Assembly: GCF_040219635.1 (NCBI RefSeq)
Contig: NZ_JAVJSC010000011.1
Coordinates: 1-53,131, forward strand
Origin: Pyruvatibacter sp.
GTDB taxonomy: Bacteria; Pseudomonadota; Alphaproteobacteria; CGMCC-115125
DNA: 53,131 nt
Direction: 5' to 3'
Part shown: in pieces, positions 42,811 to 51,124 of the stretch
Position numbering within the stretch: the stretch's first letter is position 1
Layout of the letters: each line of letters begins with the position of its first letter
The notes under the pieces: generated by a model
Databases searched by the model: none
What the model was told of the DNA's origin: nothing
Seen by the model: only the letters and a program-made list of their open reading frames with translations
Program-made: the position numbers and the translations under genes

Positions 42811-43830
42811 ATGAGATTTCTTGTTGCCCTATCTGCGGCGCTGATCGCCTTTCCTGCACTGGCGCAGGCAGCAGGCGAAGTGAACATCTATTCGTCGCGC
42901 CATTACGACACTGACGAGCGGCTGTATTCGGACTTTGAAGAGGCCACCGGCATTACCGTCAACCGTATTGAGGACGAGGCGAATGTGCTGATCGAGCGCA
43001 TCAAGGCAGAAGGCGCGAATTCGCCCGCAGATATTCTGCTGACTGTGGACGCGGGCCGTCTTTATCAGGCCGATCAGGCGGGCCTGTTCCAGCCGGTTGA
43101 GTCAGAGGTTCTTGAAGACCGCATTCCTGCAAACCTGCGCCACCCCGATGGTCACTGGTTTGGCTTTTCAACCCGCGCCCGCGTCATTTTTTATGACAAG
43201 GCCAGGGTCGATCCCGCTGACATTCAAACCTATGCAAGCCTCGCCGACCCCAAACTCAAGGGGCTGGTCTGCACCCGGTCTTCGTCCAACATCTACATGC
43301 TGTCGCTGATGGCGGCTATCATTGAGCATGTCGGAGAAGAACAGGCCAAAGCATGGGCTGAGGGCGTGTGGGCCAACCGCGCGCGCGACCCCGAAGGCGG
43401 CGACACCGACCAGTTGCGCGCCATCGCGTCGGGTCAGTGCGCGATTGCAATATCCAATACCTATTATTTTGCCCGCGCGCTGTCGTCCGACGTGCGTGAC
43501 CTTGCCAACCCCGACGATACGGACCGGATCGGCATTGTTTTCCCGGATCAGGATGGCGAGGGCACCCATGTCAACGTGTCTGCCGGTGGCGTGGTGGCCA
43601 ACGCCCCCAACCGGGACAACGCAGTTGCGTTTCTTGAGTACCTGTCAAGCGATGCCGCTCAGAAATATTTTGCGGACGGCAACAACGAATACCCGGTCGT
43701 AGAGGGTGTTGAAGCATCGTCGGCGGTTGAGTCACTGGGTGCGTTTGAGGCGGATGATCTGCCGCTCATCGCGCTGGGTGAAAACCAGGCCAGGGCGCAG
43801 GCCATCTATAACGAAGTCGGCTATCAGTAA
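42811..43830 (+). CDS. Periplasmic Fe(3+)-binding protein of an ABC importer (FbpA/FutA-like)
   Basis: 339 residues with signal peptide MRFLVALSAALIAFPALAQA. The mature start GEVNIYSSRHYDTDERLY is that of the Fe(III)-binding class. The paired tyrosines that hold ferric iron are Y218 and Y219 in AISNTYYFARAL; H31 and Y32 may add ligands. It delivers iron to an inner-membrane permease, for which the convergent gene at 43853-45616 is the obvious partner. CAGGAG lies 10 bases before ATG 42811. Two Fur-box-like sites upstream indicate iron repression. Transcription ends at a strong hairpin. Confidence 0.92.
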   Translation: MRFLVALSAALIAFPALAQAAGEVNIYSSRHYDTDERLYSDFEEATGITVNRIEDEANVLIERIKAEGANSPADILLTVDAGRLYQADQAGLFQPVESEVLEDRIPANLRHPDGHWFGFSTRARVIFYDKARVDPADIQTYASLADPKLKGLVCTRSSSNIYMLSLMAAIIEHVGEEQAKAWAEGVWANRARDPEGGDTDQLRAIASGQCAIAISNTYYFARALSSDVRDLANPDDTDRIGIVFPDQDGEGTHVNVSAGGVVANAPNRDNAVAFLEYLSSDAAQKYFADGNNEYPVVEGVEASSAVESLGAFEADDLPLIALGENQARAQAIYNEVGYQ

Positions 43831-43852
43831 GATCCTCCCTGAGCGCCGACAC

Positions 43853-45616
43853 TCAAGGCCCGGTTGCCCCTGCGGTAGCCGGGCCTTTTTTGTGGGCCTG
43901 GCTCTTCTTGCCGGGAGAGCCGGGGCGCGAAGCCATGATGGTGCGTGACAGCACGATCACCGGCAGCAGTCCGGTCGCCACAATCATAAGGCTTGCGGTC
44001 GAGGCTTCGGCCAGCCGCTCGTCGCTTGCCAGCCTGTAGGCCTGTATGGCCAGCGTATCAAAATTGAACGGCCGCATGATGAGCGTCGCCGGCAGTTCCT
44101 TCACCACATCCACAAACACAATCAGCCCTGCGGTCAACAGACTGCCGCGCATCAGCGGTGTATGAACTTCTGCCAGCGTTGCGAACTTTGAGCGCCCCAG
44201 CGAGCGCGCGGCGGCATCCATGTTGGGTGTCACTTTGGCAAGGCTCGCTTCCACCGTGTTGATGGACACCGCCATGAACCGTACCAGATACGCAAACACG
44301 AGGCCCGCTATTGAGCCGGTAAGAATAAGCCCGGTCGAAACACCGAATGTTGTGCGCATCCATGCATCCAGCGTGTTGTCGATGGTGGCGAGCGGAATGA
44401 GTACGCCCACCGCAATCACCGAGCCGGGCACGGCATATCCAAGCCCCGTCAGCCTGTTGGCCAGCCGCGCCAGCGGGCTGCGTGACAGGCGCACGGCATA
44501 GGCCATCAACACGGCCAGTGCGACGGCCAGCACGGCGGCAATGCCTGCCAGGGTGAATGTGTTGAGCGTCAGCGTGATGTAGCGGCTGCCAAAAAGACTG
44601 TGCCCGCCAACAAAATTAAGATGCACAAGAATGCCAAGCGGCAACAAGAAGCCAAGCGTCACCGGCAATGCGCAGACGGCAAAAGCGACTACTGCGCGCG
44701 GGCCTGTCAGAGGATAATCCGGCAACCGTTGAAACTGCGTGCGCGACTGGGCATAGCCGGCCCCGGCGCGGCTCACCCGCTCGGCCAGAATGAGCAGCGT
44801 CACCAGCCCCAGTAGCGCGGCGGACAACTGCCCCGCCAGCACCCGGTCGCCCAGCGCAAACCATGACTGATAAATGGCCGTGGTGAAGGTGCGCACGCCA
44901 AAATGCGACACGGTGCCGAAGTCCGCCAGCGTTTCCATCAGTGCCAGAGCGGCACCCGCGGCAATGGCCGGGCGGGCGAGGGGAAGTGCTGTCGTCCAGA
45001 ATGCGCCCCACGCCGATTGCCCCAGCGTGCGGCTGGCCTCAAGCGCGCTGACCGATTGTTCCAGAAAAGACGCGCGCGCCAGCAGATACACATACGGGTA
45101 CAGCACAAACGAAAACACAAACACCGCCCCGCCCTGCGAGCGGATGTTGGGAAACCAGTAGTCATTGGCCCCCCACCCGGTCAGGTCACGCAGCAGCGTC
45201 TGCACGGGGCCTGGATGATGCAGAAAGTCCGTGTAGGCATAAGCCACCACATAGGCGGGCACGGCGAGCGGCAGGATAAGCGCCCAATGAAACATGTCGC
45301 GGCCGGGAAACCGGCACATGGTCACAAGCCATGCGGTTGATACCCCCAGTACCAGAACGCCCGCCAGCGTGCCGCCTGCCAGCAGCGCCGAGTTGGTGAG
45401 CAACTGTGCCATCATTGATTGGCCAAGGTCAGCGACACTCGCTGTCGTCGGCTGAAACAGCGTCGCCACCACGGCAAGCGCAGGCAGCGAAATCACCAGC
45501 GCCACAATCAGCGCGCCAAAAGTGAGCGGCCGCCCGGCCGTGCCTGTTGAAAACAGACGTCTGGTCCGGCGCAGCCCTTCACGGACAGACGGCAGGGATG
45601 GGGCGGTGTCAGTCAT
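43853..45616 (-). CDS. Iron ABC transporter permease (FbpB-like, two fused permease domains)
   Basis: 587 residues with about 12 helices arranged as two BPD_transp_1 domains in one chain, as in Fe(III) importers of the FbpB/SfuB type. EAA loops are SALEASRTLGQSAWGAFWTTALPLARP and NMDAAARSLGRSKFATLAEVHTPLMRG. ATG 45616 is chosen because the upstream frame has no membrane or signal character; the ribosome site is weak. A promoter with an overlapping Fur-box-like sequence lies at 45672-45700. It should pair with the convergent iron-binding protein. No gene for the ATPase subunit is seen nearby. Confidence 0.9.
   Translation of the reverse strand: MTDTAPSLPSVREGLRRTRRLFSTGTAGRPLTFGALIVALVISLPALAVVATLFQPTTASVADLGQSMMAQLLTNSALLAGGTLAGVLVLGVSTAWLVTMCRFPGRDMFHWALILPLAVPAYVVAYAYTDFLHHPGPVQTLLRDLTGWGANDYWFPNIRSQGGAVFVFSFVLYPYVYLLARASFLEQSVSALEASRTLGQSAWGAFWTTALPLARPAIAAGAALALMETLADFGTVSHFGVRTFTTAIYQSWFALGDRVLAGQLSAALLGLVTLLILAERVSRAGAGYAQSRTQFQRLPDYPLTGPRAVVAFAVCALPVTLGFLLPLGILVHLNFVGGHSLFGSRYITLTLNTFTLAGIAAVLAVALAVLMAYAVRLSRSPLARLANRLTGLGYAVPGSVIAVGVLIPLATIDNTLDAWMRTTFGVSTGLILTGSIAGLVFAYLVRFMAVSINTVEASLAKVTPNMDAAARSLGRSKFATLAEVHTPLMRGSLLTAGLIVFVDVVKELPATLIMRPFNFDTLAIQAYRLASDERLAEASTASLMIVATGLLPVIVLSRTIMASRPGSPGKKSQAHKKGPATAGATGP
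43855..43891 (+). terminator. Intrinsic terminator of the iron-binding protein gene
   Basis: AAGGCCCGG (43855-43863) pairs with CCGGGCCTT (43879-43887), followed by T6 on the plus strand. It lies inside the last codons of the convergent permease gene (GPATAGATGP), so coding and terminator share the same bases. Confidence 0.85.
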
Positions 45617-45671
45617 GGCTGTGAAACGCGCGCGGCTCCGCTGGTCGCAAAAAGGCAAACTCTTCCCCCGC

Positions 45672-45700
45672 GATCTAGGCTTGTTGCGAATGAGTGTCAA
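45672..45700 (-). promoter_or_regulatory. Promoter with overlapping Fur-box-like site for the iron permease
   Basis: On the minus strand, -35 TTGACA (45700-45695), a 17-base spacer and -10 TAGATC (45677-45672). The plus-strand sequence TTGCGAATGAGTGTCAA (45684-45700), which resembles box 1 at 42724, covers the -35 and spacer, the classical position for Fur repression. Confidence 0.6.
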
Positions 45701-45737
45701 TAAATGGGTTCGACAACAAACGTGCGGCCAAGTGCCG

Positions 45738-47285
45738 TCAGGTTGCCAGAACGCTGGTGGGGGCAAAGGTAATCCGCACTGTTGTGCCGCGCCCCGGCAC
45801 GCTTTCAATGTCGAAGGCTGCCTTGTTGGCCTCTGCCAGACTGCGGGCCAGCGGCAGACCCAGGCCCAATCCGCGCCCTAATCCGCGCCCTAATCCGGGT
45901 GTCGATGCCTGACCTGTCTCAGCAGGTGGGGCAGGTGGGGCGATTGCTGCCTGTGCCGCCTCCACCTGTCCAAACGGCTCAAGCGCCTCAGCCAGTTCAG
46001 CCGCCGTCATACCGATGCCGGTATCCGCGACGCTAAGCACCACATCGCCCGCATCGGTGCTGGTAGCCCCCATGGTGATGGTGCCGCCGGGACGGGTAAA
46101 CTTGATGGCGTTGCCAAGCAGGTTGATGAGTATCTGCCGCAGCGCGCCTTTGTCGGCGACCACCGGCGGCACGGTATCAGCGCTGTCGATGGTCAGCGTA
46201 AGGCTGCGCCGGGCGGCTTCGTCGCGCAGCATGTCGCCGATCTGTTGAATGAGCGCGGCGGCATCCACCGCCTCGAATGTCAGGTCACGGCGTCCATTCT
46301 CAGCGCGCGCCATTTCCAGCAGGTCATCAACCAGCCCCAGCAGGTGCTCGCCTCCTGCCTGTATGTCGCGGGCATAATCCACATATTTGTCGTTGCCCAT
46401 CGGCCCGAACCGCTCACTCGCCATGATCTGCGAAAAGCCCAGAATTGCGTTGAGGGGCGTGCGCAGTTCATGACCTACATGCGACAGTACGGCGCGGGCT
46501 TCATCGCGCGCGCGCGCAGCCACGTCCGGCGTTTCTTGTGCGGGCTCATTTTGTGCCGACATGGTGTTCGCCACGGGTGGTGCCGCCAGCACCCGTGCCC
46601 GGTCCGCGATGTCGTTGAAATAGGCGGCGACTGCGGCTCCTCCTGTTTTGGGGTCACGGGCGCGGGTCAGCGTTACCCGGGCCAGACGGGGGCCAAAGCG
46701 CGTTGCGATTCTGAAGGTGGCAGACGCCAGCCCGTCTGCAAGTGCCGCCCCCGTCAGTCGCGTGGCAGCGTTCGGGTCGCCCAGAAGCGTGGCAAGGTCC
46801 GGTGTCACGTCTCCCAGCAGGGCAAGGGCCGCGTCGTTGCCGACGAGCCACTCACCCGTCATGCCGAACAGTGCACCGGGTGCCGCAATGGCCTCGCCCA
46901 GTGTTGCCTGCCGACGGGTTGCGGTTTGAAGCTGCGCCTCTTTGGGCTGCGCATTACCAACGCGCATGGTGAGCGCAAGGCCCATTCTGCCGTCCGCAAG
47001 CGGTATTGGGCTCGCCACCCCTGACAGGGGTAGCCCTGACACCGGATGGGGCAGCGTGGTGTCCAGAGCCTGCGCATTAGCACTGGTGGTCGCGCGGTCT
47101 GCAAGCTGTTGCAGCGCTTTTGCAAACGCGCCCTGAGCTGCGAATGGTCGCTCCACGAGGTCAAGCACACTTGCCTCACCAAACAGCGCTACCGCAGCGT
47201 CATCAGCTTCGACCACCCGCGCACGCTCCGCATCCCAGACAAAGCGGGCGGTGAGGCTGCTGGTTTGATCTGTGCTTTGGGTCAT
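45738..47285 (-). CDS. Sensor histidine kinase, PleC/DivJ-like core, no membrane segment
   Basis: 515 residues. The N-terminal ~250 residues look PAS-like (two weakly similar segments, for example TARFVWDAERARVVEADDAAVALFG). The HisKA H-box is LSHVGHELRTPLNAILGFSQ with H272, followed by FGPMGNDKYVDYARDIQAGGEHLL, which is characteristic of the alphaproteobacterial PleC/DivJ group. The ATPase domain has N-box INLLGNAIKFT, G1 VADTGIGM and a G2 box stretched to GLGRGLGRGLGLGL by a 12-bp tandem repeat. It is likely cytoplasmic. No response regulator gene is adjacent, so its partner is elsewhere. ATG 47285 has CAGGA upstream. Confidence 0.87.
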   Translation of the reverse strand: MTQSTDQTSSLTARFVWDAERARVVEADDAAVALFGEASVLDLVERPFAAQGAFAKALQQLADRATTSANAQALDTTLPHPVSGLPLSGVASPIPLADGRMGLALTMRVGNAQPKEAQLQTATRRQATLGEAIAAPGALFGMTGEWLVGNDAALALLGDVTPDLATLLGDPNAATRLTGAALADGLASATFRIATRFGPRLARVTLTRARDPKTGGAAVAAYFNDIADRARVLAAPPVANTMSAQNEPAQETPDVAARARDEARAVLSHVGHELRTPLNAILGFSQIMASERFGPMGNDKYVDYARDIQAGGEHLLGLVDDLLEMARAENGRRDLTFEAVDAAALIQQIGDMLRDEAARRSLTLTIDSADTVPPVVADKGALRQILINLLGNAIKFTRPGGTITMGATSTDAGDVVLSVADTGIGMTAAELAEALEPFGQVEAAQAAIAPPAPPAETGQASTPGLGRGLGRGLGLGLPLARSLAEANKAAFDIESVPGRGTTVRITFAPTSVLAT

Positions 47286-47540
47286 TGATCCTGCACGAAC
47301 ATGGGGCACACACACAAAAGGTACTGAGCGCCAGTTAGCGCGCCCAACAAGCGAACATGCGGTCATGGAAGAAAAATCCCCGTCCTGAACGGATTTGACG
47401 CCTTTCAGGTCGCGTACTCCCCCAAGCACGCTCGGCAACCACTATAGCGGCAAAGCTCCGTTGGAGCCTATTGTTACGCAATTGCATCGTTAAGGCTTCC
47501 CAGCCTGTGGGTGAGCAAGACAAAAACCGGGAGAAACCAT

Positions 47541-48425
47541 ATGGCCGCAGCACCAAAACGCCATTCAAAAGCACCATCCGCCGCCAGGAAGAAAACGTCG
47601 GCCATGCGGCGCAAAAAGCCCGCCATCACGGGGTCACGCGGCGAAACCGTTCTTATCACCGGGGCGTCGGCGGGCATCGGCGAGGCGCTGGCGGGCAAAT
47701 TTGCCGAAGGGGGTTTTGATCTCATTCTGGTCGCCCGCAGCAGGGACAAGCTGACAAAGCTCGCCGATAAACTCTCGGCCAAACACAAGGTAGCCGCCGA
47801 CGTCATTCAGGCCGATCTGGTTAAGCCCGGTGCCGCGCGTGATCTGTTCAATGTGGTGGCGCAGCGCGGGCTGACGGTGGATGTGCTGGTCAACAATGCC
47901 GGTGTGCTTGAAATGGGTGCGTTCAAATCGCAGGAGCCTGAAACACTGAGTGCCATGGTGCGCCTCAATACAGTGGCGCTGACCGAAATTGCCGCGCTGT
48001 TTGTACCGGGCATGGCGCGCCGCCGTCAGGGCCGGGTATTGAATGTGGCGTCGGTTGCATCGTTCCAGCCGGTGCCGTCGCTGGCAGTGTATGCGGCGAC
48101 CAAGGCGTTTGTGCTGTCGCTGACAGAATCACTGGCAGAAGAACTCAGGGCTGACGGTGTGACAGTAACGGCGCTGTGCCCCGGCATCACCGAAACCAGC
48201 ATGTTCGACACCATCAAGACATCAAACGACCGCACCGAAAAAATTCCGGCATTTCTGGTGGCTGACGTGCAGGACGTGGCGCAGGAAGGTTATGACGCCT
48301 GCCTCAAGGGTGAGGTGGTGCGTGTGCCGGGCCTTGCCTATGCCATGACCACCAGCATTGGGCGCGCCTCGCCGCGCTGGCTGACGCGGCTGGTCGCAGG
48401 CGCTATCGGGCGGCAGATGATGTAA
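47541..48425 (+). CDS. Short-chain dehydrogenase/reductase with basic N-terminal extension
   Basis: 294 residues. Rossmann motif TGASAGIG (about 40-47), NNAG, and the catalytic Ser/Tyr/Lys in VASVASFQPVPSLAVYAATKAF are complete, so it is an active NAD(P)(H) oxidoreductase of the classical type. Substrate unknown; the LCPGITETSMFDTI region is like DltE/YqjQ-type members. Before the domain lie about 30 residues rich in Lys/Arg/Ala (APKRHSKAPSAARKKTS), not usual for SDRs. GGGAGA precedes ATG 47541. Its last 23 bases overlap the end of the convergent epoxide hydrolase gene. Confidence 0.87.
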   Translation: MAAAPKRHSKAPSAARKKTSAMRRKKPAITGSRGETVLITGASAGIGEALAGKFAEGGFDLILVARSRDKLTKLADKLSAKHKVAADVIQADLVKPGAARDLFNVVAQRGLTVDVLVNNAGVLEMGAFKSQEPETLSAMVRLNTVALTEIAALFVPGMARRRQGRVLNVASVASFQPVPSLAVYAATKAFVLSLTESLAEELRADGVTVTALCPGITETSMFDTIKTSNDRTEKIPAFLVADVQDVAQEGYDACLKGEVVRVPGLAYAMTTSIGRASPRWLTRLVAGAIGRQMM

Positions 48426-49395
48426 CGGCTTCTTTTGATGCTGCAATCAGTGGTGCTTGGCCGGCGTGTGGCACGGCGTGTCCGCCAAGCCACGCCTCAA
48501 GAATGGCGTTCACCTGCTCCGGGGCTTCCTGCTGTACCCAGTGCGACACATTGGGCAACCGACGCAGGGTAAAGTCTGCCATCAGCGGGTCCATCCGGTC
48601 GGTTGTTTCAATGCACAGCGCTGAATCCTCTTCGCCCCACACCATGAGGGTCGGGGTTTCAATCACCGGCGGCGTATCGATCACGCCCTTGAAGCGCGAG
48701 GGCCTGCGCATCGCGGCGCGATAATAATTGACCATCGCCGTCAGCGCGCCAGGCTTCGAGGCGGCATCCCGGTACACATCCAGCACGTCATCGGGAAACC
48801 GCGATTTATCAATCGCCATGTTGTAGAACGCCTTGCCGATGGCATCCGCCCGGTTGGCGCCTAAAAGTTTTTCAGGCAGCCAGGGTATCTGGAAAAATAT
48901 GACGTACCAGGAGCGTTTGAACTGTTTCCAGGTGCGGAACTCTTCCAAAAAGCGCGTCGGGTGCGGCAGGTTCATTACCACGAAGCGGTCTATCGGACGG
49001 ACCTTGCCCAGCATGAAAGTCCACGCAATGGCTCCGCCCCAGTCGTGTGCCATCAGGCATATTTCGTCTGCGATGCCTTGCGCTTTGGCCGCATCCACAA
49101 GCCCTGCAACATCATCCACCAGGCAATCCATTGCGTAGGCCGCTACACCGTCTGGTCGGCTGGTGTTGCCATAGCCGCGCAGATTGGGCGCCCACACGGT
49201 GTAGCCGAGTTTTTGCAGCAGCGGGATTTGCAGCCGCCAGGAAAAATTGAGTTCCGGAAACCCGTGCAGCAGCAGCGCCAGCTTGCGCGGGCGGGTGCCA
49301 CTATCTGCATCGTTCGAAGGGAGCGGCTCGCCGACGGCAACCTCAAACTCCAGCCCGTTGGCTGAAATCATCCGCGTGTGTGTGCCAGTAATCAT
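48403..49395 (-). CDS. Alpha/beta hydrolase, epoxide-hydrolase type
   Basis: 330 residues. The oxyanion motif is HGFPELNFSW (44 onward). The nucleophile is Asp D118 in AHDWGG, diagnostic of epoxide hydrolases and dehalogenases rather than esterases. The catalytic His is in LPNVSHWVQQEAPEQVN, and lid tyrosines are plausible in AFYNMAID or NYYRAAMRRP. The predicted reaction opens an epoxide to a diol. ATG 49395 has CGGAACGC in front. It is convergent with the SDR gene, overlapping by 23 bp. It could complement the StyC-like and monooxygenase genes of the window in epoxide metabolism, although it is not linked to them. Confidence 0.87.
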   Translation of the reverse strand: MITGTHTRMISANGLEFEVAVGEPLPSNDADSGTRPRKLALLLHGFPELNFSWRLQIPLLQKLGYTVWAPNLRGYGNTSRPDGVAAYAMDCLVDDVAGLVDAAKAQGIADEICLMAHDWGGAIAWTFMLGKVRPIDRFVVMNLPHPTRFLEEFRTWKQFKRSWYVIFFQIPWLPEKLLGANRADAIGKAFYNMAIDKSRFPDDVLDVYRDAASKPGALTAMVNYYRAAMRRPSRFKGVIDTPPVIETPTLMVWGEEDSALCIETTDRMDPLMADFTLRRLPNVSHWVQQEAPEQVNAILEAWLGGHAVPHAGQAPLIAASKEAVTSSAAR

Positions 49396-49478
49396 GCGTT
49401 CCGCCCGACAAGGAATGGTCGGTTGGAGTTTAGCAGTACCCCGCAGCGTATGTGCAAGCCGTTGGCAGATATGCGCGG

Positions 49479-50021
49479 CTAGTTGGTGGCAGGCGTTTCC
49501 AGCAGCGCGGTGGGTACAGCGCGTATCTTGGCCCATATCGTGTTGGCTATGCGCAGGCTGTTCTCCTCGTCAGCCATCCACATCTGTTTCGTGTCGTCGT
49601 CGATGAACACGAACAGCTTTTCATCATGTACACGCCAGGTCAGCGGCGCGCCGGGCTTTATCTTGCGGCCCACGCGCACGCCATAGGCGCCAAACCCGCC
49701 ATATTGGGGCGCCAGAGCGGCGGGGTCTGTCAGGAACACGGCACGGTTCTCCTCGCTGGCAAACCAATAGGTGGCCCCGTCATGGGTGGCCGTAATGTCG
49801 CGGTTGCCTTTCAATGCCTCGCCAACAAGAAAAAATGCAACCACGTCATGGCCTGCCGCAGCCACGCCTGCATGGTTCACCGCGACATGGGGTGTGGCAA
49901 GCTGGGTGGGCATGTCGGCGCGTGCGGCGCTGTTGCTGCCGATCGCGATGGCGGCGGCGACAAAGGCGATAGCGGCAATGGCATTGAGTGAACGGCTTGC
50001 CCATTGTGAGATGCGGGCCAT
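49479..50021 (-). CDS. YHS-domain periplasmic protein
   Basis: 180 residues. Signal peptide with hydrophobic core LNAIAAIAFVAAAIAIG and likely cleavage after ARA (about 35). The remainder is a YHS-like domain: AAAGHDVVAFFLVGEALKGN, GATYWFASEENRAVFLTDPAALAPQYGGFGAYGV. Secreted YHS proteins of this form are common in alphaproteobacteria and are often linked to metal handling, but the Cys ligands of metal-binding YHS domains are not present here. Function unresolved. It is transcribed in the same direction as the epoxide hydrolase, 83 bp upstream of it. Confidence 0.83.
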   Translation of the reverse strand: MARISQWASRSLNAIAAIAFVAAAIAIGSNSAARADMPTQLATPHVAVNHAGVAAAGHDVVAFFLVGEALKGNRDITATHDGATYWFASEENRAVFLTDPAALAPQYGGFGAYGVRVGRKIKPGAPLTWRVHDEKLFVFIDDDTKQMWMADEENSLRIANTIWAKIRAVPTALLETPATN

Positions 50022-50282
50022 GATGCGGGTTTCCCTGACTGAGGTAGAACAATCTGCATCGCCAACCCTAGGCGCAAGGTCTCAAGGCTCCGGTAACCGG
50101 ATTGTTCAAAATTGAAATGAATGCGGCTGGTCATGCGCTTGTCAGCGTTGCTATCCGGGCGGCAAACCGGCACAAAAGCAGGCATAATCAACCGTCTTGC
50201 AATCGGCAGGGGTGGGCGTTAGTTTCCGGCCCCTTGAGTGTATCGGGTCTGGTTTTTGTACCGGGGCACCCGTCAGGAACAT

Positions 50283-50359
50283 GCCGCCTTAGCTCAGTTG
50301 GTTAGAGCGCCGGTTTGTGGAACCGGAGGTCCTTGGTTCGAACCCAAGAGGCGGTACCA
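50283..50359 (+). tRNA. tRNA-His (anticodon GTG)
   Basis: 77 bases forming a complete cloverleaf. Acceptor GCCGCCT pairs with AGGCGGT, leaving a G1:U72 wobble; the anticodon stem CCGGT/ACCGG encloses loop TTGTGGA with GTG at 50317-50319. The T arm is CTTGG-TTCGAAC-CCAAG and CCA is encoded. The base before G1 is T, so there is no encoded G-1, and the discriminator is A73. This matches the unusual histidine tRNA known from alphaproteobacteria. A weak promoter (TTGAGT, 17 bases, TGTACC) lies at 50234-50262. Confidence 0.96.
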
Positions 50360-50371
50360 CTCCTCAGAGTG

Positions 50372-51124
50372 TCAGCGGCCCGTCAGGCGCTTTAGTTCCG
50401 CCAACACCGGCATTGCTTCAAAGTCCGCGTCGGTGAGCGATGCCCAGTCAATGCCATTGATGGCGGTCTGATCGTTTGCTGTGTGCAGGGTTGTTTCAAG
50501 CGTCTGCGTCGGCGTTACAATCCAGTGCAGCGGCTCGTCGGTGGTCACCTGCGGGAAGTCAGACACCAGTTGCACATCATGAACGGTGGTTGCCACCGGC
50601 ACGGGCGCGTGCCCCAGCTCCAGCAAAATGCCGTATTCGCGGTCAGCATAGCCCGCCCCCTTGCCGCATCGCTTGCCACTGGCCGTAACAGCGACGGAGC
50701 CGGACACGATTGCATCCATCTGCGGCAGGTCCGCCAGCGGCACCTGCTTCGCCCAGCGCGCCATCGTGGACATAGCCGAAGCCTTGCGGACGGCATCCGG
50801 GGGCACAGCACGGGCTTCTATCTTCCAAAAGCCCCCGGCAAGTTTCGGCGTTGGCGCATACACATCAATGCCGCGGCGCAGCGCTTGCGCGCGCACGGCA
50901 CTTTGCGCTGAATCCGGATTGATCTTGAGCGATGTGGCTGTTGCAAATACCGGAATGTCGAACAACCGGCGCGCAGCATCCGCAGCGCCCTTGAAGTTTG
51001 GAATGCGGCCATGCGGGGGAAACGGAAAAGCGGCCAGTTTTTCATCGCGCAACCGGTCCCACACATGGGTGCGGGCCGCATCCTTTGTGGCGAAGTCTGT
51101 GGCGCAGTCACGAAGCCTGTTCAT
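50372..51124 (-). CDS. 5-formyltetrahydrofolate cyclo-ligase-like protein
   Basis: 250 residues. It begins with KDAARTHVWDRLRDEKLAAFPFPPHGRIPNFKG and contains the cyclo-ligase signature GKRCGKGAGYADREYGIL, with SGSVAVTASG just before. Length and N-terminus are those of the MTHFSD-like branch rather than of the short YgfA enzymes. Canonical members convert 5-formyl-THF to 5,10-methenyl-THF using ATP; activity of this branch is less certain. Its ATG overlaps the stop of an HNH nuclease gene (ATGA, 51121-51124). Its 3' end is 12 bp from the tRNA-His gene on the opposite strand. Confidence 0.82.
   Translation of the reverse strand: MNRLRDCATDFATKDAARTHVWDRLRDEKLAAFPFPPHGRIPNFKGAADAARRLFDIPVFATATSLKINPDSAQSAVRAQALRRGIDVYAPTPKLAGGFWKIEARAVPPDAVRKASAMSTMARWAKQVPLADLPQMDAIVSGSVAVTASGKRCGKGAGYADREYGILLELGHAPVPVATTVHDVQLVSDFPQVTTDEPLHWIVTPTQTLETTLHTANDQTAINGIDWASLTDADFEAMPVLAELKRLTGR

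Noticed and set aside
50102..50305. A plus-strand frame running into the tRNA-His gene.
   Set aside because: It overlaps the tRNA, has no ribosome site and no recognisable product.
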